NCBI RefSeq assembly: GCF_023823685.1
Contig: NZ_JAMXBF010000011.1
Location: 248,001-312,000 of the forward strand
DNA length: 64,000 bases
Origin: Pseudomonas subflava
GTDB taxonomy: Bacteria; Pseudomonadota; Gammaproteobacteria; Pseudomonadales; Pseudomonadaceae
Reading direction: 5' to 3'
A model generated the notes under the pieces. That model saw only the letters and a list, made by a program, of their open reading frames with translations. It made no database searches and had not been told where the DNA came from. The translations under genes and the position numbers were made by a program. Of the stretch, positions 49,896 through 57,937 are shown piece after piece (position 1 is the first letter of the stretch; each line of letters opens with the position of its first letter).

Positions 49896-51674
49896 TCAAA
49901 ACGTCACGCCGATGCTGGCGCTGATGAAGTCGCGGTCACCGTTGGTGGCGTAGTCGCCACCGAAGAAATCGGTGTAACTGATGCTGGCTTCGTAGTTGTT
50001 CAGGTACTTGGCGCCGAGACCGATGCTGACGGCCTTGCTGCCCTCGATGAAGTTGGGGCCGTAGCCGTCCACGTCGTGCGACCAGGCGAGGCTGGGGCTG
50101 AGGTCCAGTCCGCCGATCACGCCGTTGTAGGTCAGGCCGGCGCGCAGGCGATAACCCCACGAGTTGCGGGTGAAGAACCCCTTGTCGTTGCAGTATTCCG
50201 GCAGGCTGCTGAGTACGGTTCGGCACAGATCGGTACCGTCTTCGCCGAAGTACTCGCCAGGTCCGAAGTGGCTGGCGCGGCCGAACCGGAACTCGCCCCA
50301 CTTGCCCTCGCTGATGCCGTTGAGGTGGTTGAAGGCCACTTCTCCGATCAGGTTCAGGCGGCTGGCTCCCAGCACTTGATCGAAAGTCTGCACCACGCTG
50401 ACCTGCCCTTGAGTCATGGGCACGCGGGTATAGCCCTGGACCTCATCACCGGGAATGCCCGAGTTCGGAATGATGCTCGGCACGACAGGCGCCAGTCGCA
50501 GGGTGGCGTAGGTCAGGTCGTCGACGCCGAGTGGCATGTTCGGCCGGTGGCTGAGTTCACCCTCCACGGAGGCGGTACCCACCGAGGTGGCGAAGCTAAG
50601 GCCATACAGGCGGATATCTTCCGGATAGGAGAGGAAGTACCTGGCGTATGCCGCCCCGAAACCCGGGGTTGAAAAGGGGTCGTCAGCGCTGCTGATGACC
50701 GAATTTCCCACCGGCGTGCGGCTGTGGTAGTTCAGGTAGTAGAGGCTGAACTCGGTGTCGTTCAGCTCGGGCACGAACCAGCGCAGGGCGACGCCGAACT
50801 GGCCGCTGTCGCGGGCGTCACGGTCGCCACCGCGGGGCAGGTAAATGGTATTGCCGTTGAGGCCGCTATTGTCCGACTGGCCCGGCTCCATGTCCCTGCC
50901 GCTCACCACGTAGCGATCGTCGCAGCCGTCGGCGACGATGTCCGAGCTGGCGAAGAAGGTGCCGCAGTTGTCCGCGACGGTCTGATCCCACTCCAGCTGG
51001 TAGAACGCCTCGACACTGACATCCTCGGCCAGAGCCTGCTGCAGATAGATCATGTTGACCGGCAACAGGCCCTCCTTGAGCTCCGAGCCCGGGCGGCGCA
51101 GTGCGTTAGCATCCAGCGGGTTGATGCTGTTGATGCCGCCGCCGATGAACAGGCTGCCGCCCCAGCTCACCACCTGCTTGCCGACGCGGACCGAGCCGGG
51201 CAGGTCGGCGACCTCATAGTTGTGGTAGACGAAGGCGTCGAGCAGCTCCACGCCAGACGACTGGGCGCCGCGTTTGCGGTTGTCGTCGCGGATGTCGTAG
51301 AGCAGGCGGTGCTCGTCCTTCAGCTCGAAGTCATACCAGTACTTGCCGCGCAGGAAGACTCCGGAGTCGCGGTATTTCAGCTCAAGGTCGTGGATGCCCT
51401 TGAAGATCTTCGAGAAGGTCTCGCCCTTCTTGAAATTCAGGCGGGCATCGTCGGAGGTACGGGTGTCGCCCTTGCCGCCGTTTCCGGCGCCAATGAAGTC
51501 CCGGTCAGGCGCTCGGACCGCCCAGCTCGCGCCTATGGAGAGGGCGGAATCGAACTTCCCTTCCACTTCGCCGATATTGAAATTGACCGCTTGGGCGCCG
51601 GTCATGTAACCCGCCGTTGCCACTGCCAGAACGGCTACGCCAGGCATACTGGGCCGCTTGATGGTTAGTTTCAC
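49896..51674 (-). CDS. DUF1302 outer-membrane beta-barrel protein (second copy)
   Basis: A 592-residue protein with a signal peptide (about 1-29, ending TGAQA) and a barrel-like body ending ISASIGVTF. VNFNIGEVEGKFDSALSIGA, KGETFSKIFKGIHDLELKY and FYQLEWDQTVADNCGTFF match the first copy closely. It is shorter than that copy by about 48 residues, mostly in the middle loops. It heads an operon with DUF1329. Its promoter region is full of palindromes (51749-51840). Confidence 0.87.
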   Translation of the reverse strand: MKLTIKRPSMPGVAVLAVATAGYMTGAQAVNFNIGEVEGKFDSALSIGASWAVRAPDRDFIGAGNGGKGDTRTSDDARLNFKKGETFSKIFKGIHDLELKYRDSGVFLRGKYWYDFELKDEHRLLYDIRDDNRKRGAQSSGVELLDAFVYHNYEVADLPGSVRVGKQVVSWGGSLFIGGGINSINPLDANALRRPGSELKEGLLPVNMIYLQQALAEDVSVEAFYQLEWDQTVADNCGTFFASSDIVADGCDDRYVVSGRDMEPGQSDNSGLNGNTIYLPRGGDRDARDSGQFGVALRWFVPELNDTEFSLYYLNYHSRTPVGNSVISSADDPFSTPGFGAAYARYFLSYPEDIRLYGLSFATSVGTASVEGELSHRPNMPLGVDDLTYATLRLAPVVPSIIPNSGIPGDEVQGYTRVPMTQGQVSVVQTFDQVLGASRLNLIGEVAFNHLNGISEGKWGEFRFGRASHFGPGEYFGEDGTDLCRTVLSSLPEYCNDKGFFTRNSWGYRLRAGLTYNGVIGGLDLSPSLAWSHDVDGYGPNFIEGSKAVSIGLGAKYLNNYEASISYTDFFGGDYATNGDRDFISASIGVTF

Positions 51675-51748
51675 GTCTCTTCACCTTTTCTTGTTTTCGA
51701 TGCGGGGCGGCGAGCGCTCCCGGTCATCCCTAGGCGTGGGACTCAGAA

Positions 51749-51760
51749 CGTACATGTACG
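51749..51760. promoter_or_regulatory. Perfect palindrome CGTACATGTACG
   Basis: A 12-bp perfect palindrome downstream of the predicted start point of the second DUF1302 operon. It shares the TACAT/ATGTA core with the neighbouring palindrome at 51767, suggesting repeated sites for one protein. Confidence 0.5.
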
Positions 51761-51766
51761 GTGTTA

Positions 51767-51796
51767 ATACATATATGTATGAACTGAGCTCGACAA
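51767..51796 (-). promoter_or_regulatory. Putative promoter of the second DUF1302 operon with overlapping palindrome
   Basis: On the minus strand a TTGTCG -35 (51791-51796), 17-bp spacer and TATGTA -10 (51768-51773) are seen. The -10 lies inside the perfect 14-bp palindrome ATACATATATGTAT (51767-51780), a position suited to repression. The start codon is about 95 bp further down. Confidence 0.45.
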
Positions 51797-51821
51797 GACG
51801 CTATACATGTGTGGTCTCGAT

Positions 51822-51840
51822 GTAAATCTGTACGATTTAC
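51822..51840. promoter_or_regulatory. GTAAATC-GATTTAC palindromic operator upstream of the second DUF1302 operon
   Basis: GTAAATC (51822-51828) and GATTTAC (51834-51840) form perfect 7-bp inverted arms around TGTAC. It includes the GTAAATCTGTAC sequence also found at 53151-53162. It lies upstream of the predicted -35, so it could act in activation. Confidence 0.6.
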
Positions 51841-51937
51841 GTGCATACGTGCGCCTCCGGCCATGTCGGGCATGGCAGAGGCGAAGGAGGGAAGGCGGTA
51901 CGGGGCCGGTGGCAGCGAGGCCACCGGCGCGAGACGG

Positions 51938-53125
51938 TCAGTCGGGCAGGGTGCCGGTGTAGCGGGCGCGGTGGCGGACCAGCGGCTGCTGGTTGTACTG
52001 CTCGCTGGCGTGGGCGATCCAGCCAATCAGGCGGGCGACGGCGGCGAGCGCCAGTTCCTGGCCGCTCAGATTCAGCTTACGGCCGACGAAGCTGACCAGC
52101 AGAATGAACTCGGCCGGGCGCTGCACCAGCTCCTCGGCCACCTTCATGGCCTTGAGCAGGCGCAGGTACTCCGCATCCTCGGCGAACATACCGTCCAGGG
52201 TGGCCTTGAGACTGACGGCGCGCGGGTCGGCGATGCTGTGCACATTGGCGCAGAAGCCGGGAATGTCGCCGCCCTGGCTGTAGTACTGGAGGATCGGCTC
52301 GGCCGGGTCCTTGGCGTTGCAGACATCATCGAGCAGGCGGCTGACCGCCTCGTTGCGGCCGTAGGCGATGCGACGACCGCGTGCCGTGGCCAGGCCGGTG
52401 ATGGCCGCGTAATAGGGGGTGACTCCGGTGTTCGCTGCGGCGCGCACGCTGTAGGTGGAGTGATCCAGTTCGTGATCGATGCACAGGATCAGCATGCGCC
52501 GGATCAGGTCCGCGAAGCGCTTGCCGACGCCGCAGGACGAGGCGATGAACTCATGCAGCGGACGCGCCTGCGGCGCCTCGGCACCCACCACCAGCGCGGC
52601 GAACCAGCGCACGACATCGGCGCCGGTGCGCGCGTAGCCTTCCGGCGACAGGTCGAATGCCTTGGGATTCTCCCGCTCCACCAGCGGAAACAGCGCGATG
52701 GCCTTCTCGATCACCGTGGTGTGGCCGAACAGCTCTAGCAACTGCGCCACGCCGGACGGCATATGCGGGAGCGCCTCGCCGAAGGCGCCCGGCACCTGCC
52801 AGAACATCTCCGCGACTTCCTCCACCGTGGCCGTTTCCACCAGTTCGTTGACGTCGCGGCCGCGGTAGTAGAGGCCATCCTCGGTGAGCAGCGTCAGCGA
52901 GCTGTGAGAATCGGCGCCGCGCTTGCCCGGCACACCTTCACCACCCTTATTGCCCTTGACCAGGCGCTGGATGTCCGCCGCCCAATAGCGTCTTTTGCGC
53001 GAGCCCTCGATCTTCACCGAGCGGATGTTCTTGCGGCCGACATAGGCATACAGCGTCGGCAGGTTGACGCCGAGCAGGCCGGCGGCCTCCTCGGCGGAAA
53101 GATAGAGCTCGTCTTGGTTGGCCAT
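51938..53125 (-). CDS. Citrate-synthase-like protein with N-terminal helix-turn-helix; likely transcriptional regulator
   Basis: A 395-residue protein. Residues about 8-60 are a MerR/excisionase-type HTH (YLSAEEAAGLLGVNLPTLYA, then RYWAADIQRLVKG). The rest is a short-type citrate synthase fold: LILCIDHELDHST and GWIAHASEQYNQQPLVRHRA keep the family pattern. All three catalytic positions are lost: GPLHG has become RRIAYG (Ala254), GFGHRVY has become GFCANVH (Ala293), and the NVDFY Asp aligns with Glu339. The oxaloacetate-side His (about 218) remains. I infer a ligand sensor, not an enzyme. It is divergent from the MipA/CitMHS genes. I know of no characterised member. Confidence 0.85.
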   Translation of the reverse strand: MANQDELYLSAEEAAGLLGVNLPTLYAYVGRKNIRSVKIEGSRKRRYWAADIQRLVKGNKGGEGVPGKRGADSHSSLTLLTEDGLYYRGRDVNELVETATVEEVAEMFWQVPGAFGEALPHMPSGVAQLLELFGHTTVIEKAIALFPLVERENPKAFDLSPEGYARTGADVVRWFAALVVGAEAPQARPLHEFIASSCGVGKRFADLIRRMLILCIDHELDHSTYSVRAAANTGVTPYYAAITGLATARGRRIAYGRNEAVSRLLDDVCNAKDPAEPILQYYSQGGDIPGFCANVHSIADPRAVSLKATLDGMFAEDAEYLRLLKAMKVAEELVQRPAEFILLVSFVGRKLNLSGQELALAAVARLIGWIAHASEQYNQQPLVRHRARYTGTLPD

Positions 53126-53150
53126 GGCATCCTTCGTGTGGACGTTTTTA

Positions 53151-53194
53151 GTACAGATTTACGAATATTAGTCGACTGTTTACAGTCTTGTAAA
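53151..53194 (-). promoter_or_regulatory. Promoter of the citrate-synthase-like regulator with overlapping operator
   Basis: On the minus strand TTTACA (-35, 53189-53194), an 18-bp spacer and TAATAT (-10, 53165-53170) form a good sigma-70 promoter. The predicted start point, about 53158, falls within GTAAATCTGTAC (53151-53162). A second half-site GTAAATC lies at 53190-53196, over the -35. This fits autorepression. Confidence 0.6.
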
Positions 53195-53261
53195 TCATAG
53201 CCGGAAGCGTCTAGTTCAACGCCTCCGGTGCCGGTCGAACCATGATCCAGAGGCTGTTCCG

Positions 53262-54044
53262 ATGAAACCGATCCATCTCGTCCTATCCCTCGCGCCAGCT
53301 GCGCTGATGTTGTCATCTGCCGTTCAGGCCGATTCCGAGCCGGGCTTGCAGTCCCTCGGACTGGGCCTGTCCTACTCCCCGAGTCCTTATGCCGGCGCGG
53401 ATGGCTCGCTATCGCCGTTGCCGCTGATCCACTACGAGGGCGAACGCCTGTTCTGGCGGGGGTTGACCGGCGGCGTCCACCTGATCGAGCGCGATGGCTT
53501 CGGCCTGGACGCGATCATCAGCGGCCGCTTCGACGGCATCGATGCCGACGACTTCGGACGCGACGAGCTCGCCGAGAACGGTATCGATCGCGATCTGCTG
53601 GAGGATCGCGACGATGGTGTCGACCTGGGCCTGCGCGCCACATGGACGGGGGCGGCCGGCGAGTTGCAGGCGACGGCCCGAGGGGATGTCAGTGGTGCCA
53701 GCGACGGGTACGAATTGGCGCTGGAGTACGGCTACCCTCTGCACATGGCCGATGCCACGCTGATGCCATCGCTGACGGTGAGCTATCTCTCGGACAAGCT
53801 CGCCGACTACTACTACGGCACCTTGAAGGAAGAGGAGGCGCGTGGCGTCTCTCGTTATCGGCCGGGTAGTGCCGTGGTGCCGGGTGTTGCCCTCGGTCTG
53901 TCGAAGCCGCTCGGTGAGCGCTGGCTGCTGAACGCCGAAGCCAGTTATCAGCGGCTGCCCGGCCGCATCACCGACAGCCCGCTGACCGAAGGCGACTCCG
54001 GCCGGGTGGGAGTGAGGGTGGGACTTTCCTGGGTCTTCGATTAA
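53262..54044 (+). CDS. MipA/OmpV-family outer-membrane protein
   Basis: A 260-residue secreted barrel protein with a signal peptide (about 1-23, ending AVQA). The layout LGLGLSYSPSPYAGADGSLS, LFWRGLTGGVHL, and the C-terminal VGVRVGLSWVF matches MipA/OmpV. Members are outer-membrane proteins, some tied to solute entry. Start ATG has only a weak ribosome site. It is divergent from the citrate-synthase-like regulator and precedes the CitMHS gene by 126 bp; it may admit the pathway's substrate. Confidence 0.87.
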   Translation: MKPIHLVLSLAPAALMLSSAVQADSEPGLQSLGLGLSYSPSPYAGADGSLSPLPLIHYEGERLFWRGLTGGVHLIERDGFGLDAIISGRFDGIDADDFGRDELAENGIDRDLLEDRDDGVDLGLRATWTGAAGELQATARGDVSGASDGYELALEYGYPLHMADATLMPSLTVSYLSDKLADYYYGTLKEEEARGVSRYRPGSAVVPGVALGLSKPLGERWLLNAEASYQRLPGRITDSPLTEGDSGRVGVRVGLSWVFD

Positions 54045-54055
54045 GGGTGTACGGA

Positions 54056-54097
54056 AAAAATACAGATTTACTAATTAATTAATCAATGTGTATTTTT
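54056..54097. promoter_or_regulatory. AT-rich inverted repeat with shared operator motif before the CitMHS operon
   Basis: AAAAATACA (54056-54064) and TGTATTTTT (54089-54097) are perfect 9-bp inverted arms. TACAGATTTAC, the motif shared with the other two control regions, lies at 54061-54071. The stretch is strikingly AT-rich for this genome, as expected for a promoter. Confidence 0.55.
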
Positions 54098-54170
54098 CGC
54101 GCATCGTGCACATGTGGCCCGGCTGGCCGGCCCATGTGCGCTCCTACCTGACAAGAACAAGGACAACAGA

Positions 54171-55451
54171 ATGGCTTGGGTTGGTTTCTCGATGGTCGCG
54201 GTGTTCATGCTGCTGATCCTCACGCGGCGCCTTTCGGCCATCGTCGCGCTGATCCTAGTGCCGGTCGTGTTCGGGCTGGCCATCGGCATCGGCCCGCAGA
54301 TGGGCGAAATGATCATGGACGGCGTGGTCAAGGTGGTACCCACCGCGATGATGCTGATGTTCGCCCTGCTGTACTTCGCGGTGATGTTCGACGCCGGCCT
54401 GTTCGAGCCGGCGGTGCGGCGCATCATCCGCTGGGTCGGGGACGATCCGTTGCGGATCACCCTCGGTACCGCCGCGCTGTCGTCGATCATTTCCCTCGAC
54501 GGTGACGGCGCCACCACCGTGCTGGTGGTGGTCACCGCATTTCTGCCGGTATACCTGCGCCTGGGCATGAACCCGCTGATCCTGGCGGTGATGCTGCTGC
54601 TGACCAACACCGTGATCAACATCGTGCCCTGGGGCGGGCCGACGGCGCGTGCTGCCAGCGCGCTGCACGTAGACGCCATGGACGTTTTCGTCGGCCTGAT
54701 TCCGGCCATGCTGCTTGGCCTGGGCTACGCCTTTGCTGCGGCCTGGTGGCTGGGCAAGCGCGAACGCAGGCGCCTTGGCTGGGTGGCCGGACAGGCGGCC
54801 CAGGAGCCGGTACAGGCGTATGCGGCCAAGTCCAGCCATCGACCACGGCTGTTCTGGGTCAACCTGGCGCTGACCCTGGCGCTGGTCGCCTCCATGGGGA
54901 TGGGCGTCGCTCCGCTGCCGGTACTGATGATGATCGGCCTGGCGCTGGCGCTGGTGATCAATTACCCGCAGCTGGCCGACCAGAAGGAGCGCATTGCCGC
55001 CCATGCGGACAATGTGCTTAACGTGGTGGCGCTGATCTTCGCTGCCGGTGCCTTCACCGGCATCCTTGCGGGTTCGGGGATGGTCGACGGCATGTCGAAG
55101 GCCTTTCTCGACGTGGTGCCGGAAGCCTCCGGCCCGTACATGAGCGTGATCACGTCGCTGGCGGCGATTCCTTTTACCTTCTTCATGTCCAACGACGCCT
55201 TCTTCTACGGCATCTTGCCCATCCTCAACGGCGCTGGGGCGCAGTATGGGGTCGACCCGCTGCACATTGCCCGCGCCTCGGTGCTGGGGCAGCCGGTGCA
55301 CGCACTGAGTCCGCTGATCGCCGCGCCCTACCTGCTGGCCGGGCTGCTCAAGCGCGACATGGGCGAGCTGCAGCGCTACTGCCTGATCTGGGCGCTGGGC
55401 AGCTCCGCGGTGCTGATCCTTGCGGCGCTGGCCACGGGCGCGATCACTTAG
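54171..55451 (+). CDS. CitMHS-family citrate/carboxylate transporter
   Basis: A 426-residue inner-membrane carrier with about eleven hydrophobic helices. MAWVGFSMVAVFMLLILTRR, SLDGDGATTVLVVVTAFLPV, NIVPWGGPTARAASAL and FMSNDAFFYGILPIL match the CitMHS type, which imports citrate with a divalent metal ion or proton. AAGGA precedes the ATG; the upstream in-frame ATG at 54114 is less likely. It is the first gene of the operon to 61736 and points to a citrate-like substrate. Confidence 0.9.
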   Translation: MAWVGFSMVAVFMLLILTRRLSAIVALILVPVVFGLAIGIGPQMGEMIMDGVVKVVPTAMMLMFALLYFAVMFDAGLFEPAVRRIIRWVGDDPLRITLGTAALSSIISLDGDGATTVLVVVTAFLPVYLRLGMNPLILAVMLLLTNTVINIVPWGGPTARAASALHVDAMDVFVGLIPAMLLGLGYAFAAAWWLGKRERRRLGWVAGQAAQEPVQAYAAKSSHRPRLFWVNLALTLALVASMGMGVAPLPVLMMIGLALALVINYPQLADQKERIAAHADNVLNVVALIFAAGAFTGILAGSGMVDGMSKAFLDVVPEASGPYMSVITSLAAIPFTFFMSNDAFFYGILPILNGAGAQYGVDPLHIARASVLGQPVHALSPLIAAPYLLAGLLKRDMGELQRYCLIWALGSSAVLILAALATGAIT

Positions 55452-55551
55452 CGAAGCCGCTTCTTTCGACAGCATTTACGCCTTCGGCCTCGACGGGCCG
55501 GGGGATGGGCGGCGGCTTGCCGCGAAAACCTTAGTCGAGACGAGGTAAAGC

Positions 55552-56565
55552 ATGACCGAGCAACGCAAGGTGCTGGTGACCCAGCGCTTCTTCGATCCCG
55601 AGAGCCTGGCCTACCTGAAGGCCAACGGTTGCGAGGTGTGCATCGCCAGCCTGGCGGACGGGCAGGGCGACGGGGACCTGAGCGAGGACCGGTTGGCGGA
55701 GCTGCTGGCCGAGGCCGATGGCTGGATCGTCGGCCACGCCTGGATCAACGCCGCGCTGCTGGCCCGGCTGCCACGGTTGCAGGTGATCGCCCGGCGCGGT
55801 GTCGGCTACGAACGGGTGGATGTCGACGCGGTGCAGGCAGCGGGCAAGGTTGCGACTATCGCGGTCGGCGGCAACGACGCCAGCGTCGCCGATCACGCCA
55901 TTGCCATGATGCTGGCGCTGGGGCGCCTGGGCGAGGCGAAGGCGCGAATGGTGCGCGGCGACTGGGCCATTTCCCTGGGCCGCGACCTGTACGGCAAGAC
56001 CGTCGGCGTCGTCGGCATCGGACGCATCGGCCGTGGCGTGGTCAAGCGTCTGGCCGGCTTCGACGCCCAGGTACTGGCCTACAGCCCTCAACCGGACTGG
56101 AGCTACGGTCGTGAGTCCGGGGTCCGTTACGTCGACCTCAATACCCTGCTCGCCGAGAGCGACTACGTGACCCTGCACGCGCCGCTGCAGGACGACACGC
56201 GCCTGCTCATCGACGATGTCGCGCTGAGCCGCATGAAGCCCACCGCCTTCCTGATCAACACCGCCCGCGGTGGCCTGGTCGACGACCGCGCGCTGCTACA
56301 AGCACTGCGCGATGGAGTGATCGCCGGCGCCGGGCTGGACGTGTTCCTCAGCGAGACCGACCCCCTCTACCGCGCCACCACCGACGCGCTGCTCGCCCTG
56401 CCCAACGTGGTAGCCACCCCGCACAGCGGTGCCTCGACCCACGAAGGGTTGCAGCGCACCAACCTGATCGCCGCGCAGTGCGTAGTCGCAGTGCTGAATG
56501 GCGACACGCCGCCAGCCCCCTGCGTTATCGCCGATGGCCGTGGCCACTTTTCAACCGAGGAATGA
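55552..56565 (+). CDS. D-2-hydroxyacid dehydrogenase (phosphoglycerate dehydrogenase-like)
   Basis: A 337-residue NAD-dependent dehydrogenase. The Rossmann motif GIGRIG lies at 155-160. The catalytic Arg is in NTARGGLVDD, Glu in SETDPLY and His in ATPHSGASTHEG. It is distinct from the enzyme at 13.5 kb. GAGG precedes the ATG. Placed between a CitMHS transporter and aconitase-type genes, it probably oxidises a 2-hydroxyacid intermediate or reduces a 2-oxoacid. It ends four bases from the next gene. Confidence 0.88.
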   Translation: MTEQRKVLVTQRFFDPESLAYLKANGCEVCIASLADGQGDGDLSEDRLAELLAEADGWIVGHAWINAALLARLPRLQVIARRGVGYERVDVDAVQAAGKVATIAVGGNDASVADHAIAMMLALGRLGEAKARMVRGDWAISLGRDLYGKTVGVVGIGRIGRGVVKRLAGFDAQVLAYSPQPDWSYGRESGVRYVDLNTLLAESDYVTLHAPLQDDTRLLIDDVALSRMKPTAFLINTARGGLVDDRALLQALRDGVIAGAGLDVFLSETDPLYRATTDALLALPNVVATPHSGASTHEGLQRTNLIAAQCVVAVLNGDTPPAPCVIADGRGHFSTEE

Positions 56566-56567
56566 AG

Positions 56568-57935
56568 ATGAACAAAAGCATAAAAGTGCTCGCTCCTACT
56601 GGCTGCATCGGCTCAGGCGTGCGGCTGGACCTGTTCCAGCAGGCCCTGCTGGAAAAGCCCGATGTGATTGCCATGGACGGCGGCTCGACCGACTCCGGCC
56701 CGCACTATCTCGGCACCGGCAAGACCAAGGCGTCTGCCGCTGTGCTCAAGGACGAGCTGCAGGTGTACATGAAGGCCCGCGCCGAGTTGGGTGTGCCACT
56801 GATCATCGGCAGCAGCGGCACCTGCGGTTCCGACGCCGGAGTGGACCTGCTGCGCGGCATCTGCCTGGAGCTGGCGGCGGAGCTGGGGCAGAGCGTGAAG
56901 ATCGCCGCCATCTACGGTGAGCAGCAGGCGGCCACGGTGACCCAGGCGCTGGACGACGGCCGCGTGCTGCCGTTGAATCCGGTGCGGCCCATCGACCAGG
57001 CATTAATCGAGCGCTGCTCGCGCATCGTAGCGGTCATGGGCGTCGAGCCGTTCATCCATGCGCTGGAGCAGGGCGCCGACATCATCGTCGCCGGACGTGC
57101 CACCGATACCGCGGTGCTGGCCTGCCTGCCGATCATGCGCGGTGCGCCGGCCGGGCCGTCCTGGCATGCCGGCAAAACCATGGAATGCGGCGCCCAGTGC
57201 ACCACGACCCCTACCGACGCCATGGTCATCGCCGAGATCGACGAGCAGGGTTTCACCCTGATCGCCGTGGGCGACAGCGCCCGCGCCACGCCGAATTCGG
57301 TGATGGCGCACATGCTCTACGAGAATAGCAATCCCAACCTGCTGGTGGAGCCCGGTGGTGCACTGAACGTCGAGGCGGCGAGGTATCGCGCGCTGGACGG
57401 GCAGCGCGTACGGGTGGAGGGCTCCGTCTGGGAGCCGAGCGAGCGCTACACGGTCAAGCTCGAAGGCTCGGCCCCGGCCGGCTACCAGTCGGTGCTGCTC
57501 AGCGTGGTGCGCGGGCCGGAATACATTGCCCGTTTCGACGAATGGCTGGCCTTGCTGGATGGGGTGATGCGCCAGCGCATCGAGAAGAACCTCGGCATTG
57601 GCCCAGGCGACTATGACCTGCAGTTCCGCGCCATCGGCAAGAACTCCGCCTTGGGCGAGTTGGAGCGGCAGGTGGGCCAGCCGGTGGAGATCGGTGTACT
57701 GGCCATTGCCACCAGCCCCGACGCCTCGCGCACCCAGGACATCCTCGCGCTGCTCAACCCCTACATGCTGCATTTCCCGCTGCCCGATGACAAAGACCTG
57801 CCGACCCACGCCTTCCCGCTGTCGCCAGCGTCCATGGATCGCGGCCTGATCTACGAATTCGTGCTCAACCACGTGATGGTGGTGGACGACCCGCTGGCCC
57901 CGTTCCGTTTCGACTTCACCACCGTAGGAGCCTGA
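56568..57935 (+). CDS. AtuA-family (DUF1446) protein
   Basis: A 455-residue protein of the family named after AtuA of acyclic terpene use. Marker stretches are GCIGSGVRLDLFQQALLEKP, AMDGGSTDSGPHYLGTG, IIGSSGTCGSDAGVDLL, DIIVAGRATDTAVLA and AHMLYENSNPNLLVEPGG. No biochemical role is established for the family. The start is set at MNKSIKVLAPTG, nine bases after GAGG; a coupled ATG overlapping the previous stop is six bases upstream. It is followed two bases later by its usual companion, DUF4387. Confidence 0.88.
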   Translation: MNKSIKVLAPTGCIGSGVRLDLFQQALLEKPDVIAMDGGSTDSGPHYLGTGKTKASAAVLKDELQVYMKARAELGVPLIIGSSGTCGSDAGVDLLRGICLELAAELGQSVKIAAIYGEQQAATVTQALDDGRVLPLNPVRPIDQALIERCSRIVAVMGVEPFIHALEQGADIIVAGRATDTAVLACLPIMRGAPAGPSWHAGKTMECGAQCTTTPTDAMVIAEIDEQGFTLIAVGDSARATPNSVMAHMLYENSNPNLLVEPGGALNVEAARYRALDGQRVRVEGSVWEPSERYTVKLEGSAPAGYQSVLLSVVRGPEYIARFDEWLALLDGVMRQRIEKNLGIGPGDYDLQFRAIGKNSALGELERQVGQPVEIGVLAIATSPDASRTQDILALLNPYMLHFPLPDDKDLPTHAFPLSPASMDRGLIYEFVLNHVMVVDDPLAPFRFDFTTVGA

Positions 57936-57937
57936 AC

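Noticed and set aside
51938..53125. Assignment as an active citrate or 2-methylcitrate synthase (gltA/prpC)
   Set aside because: The three catalytic residues are replaced and an HTH is added; prpB is absent.
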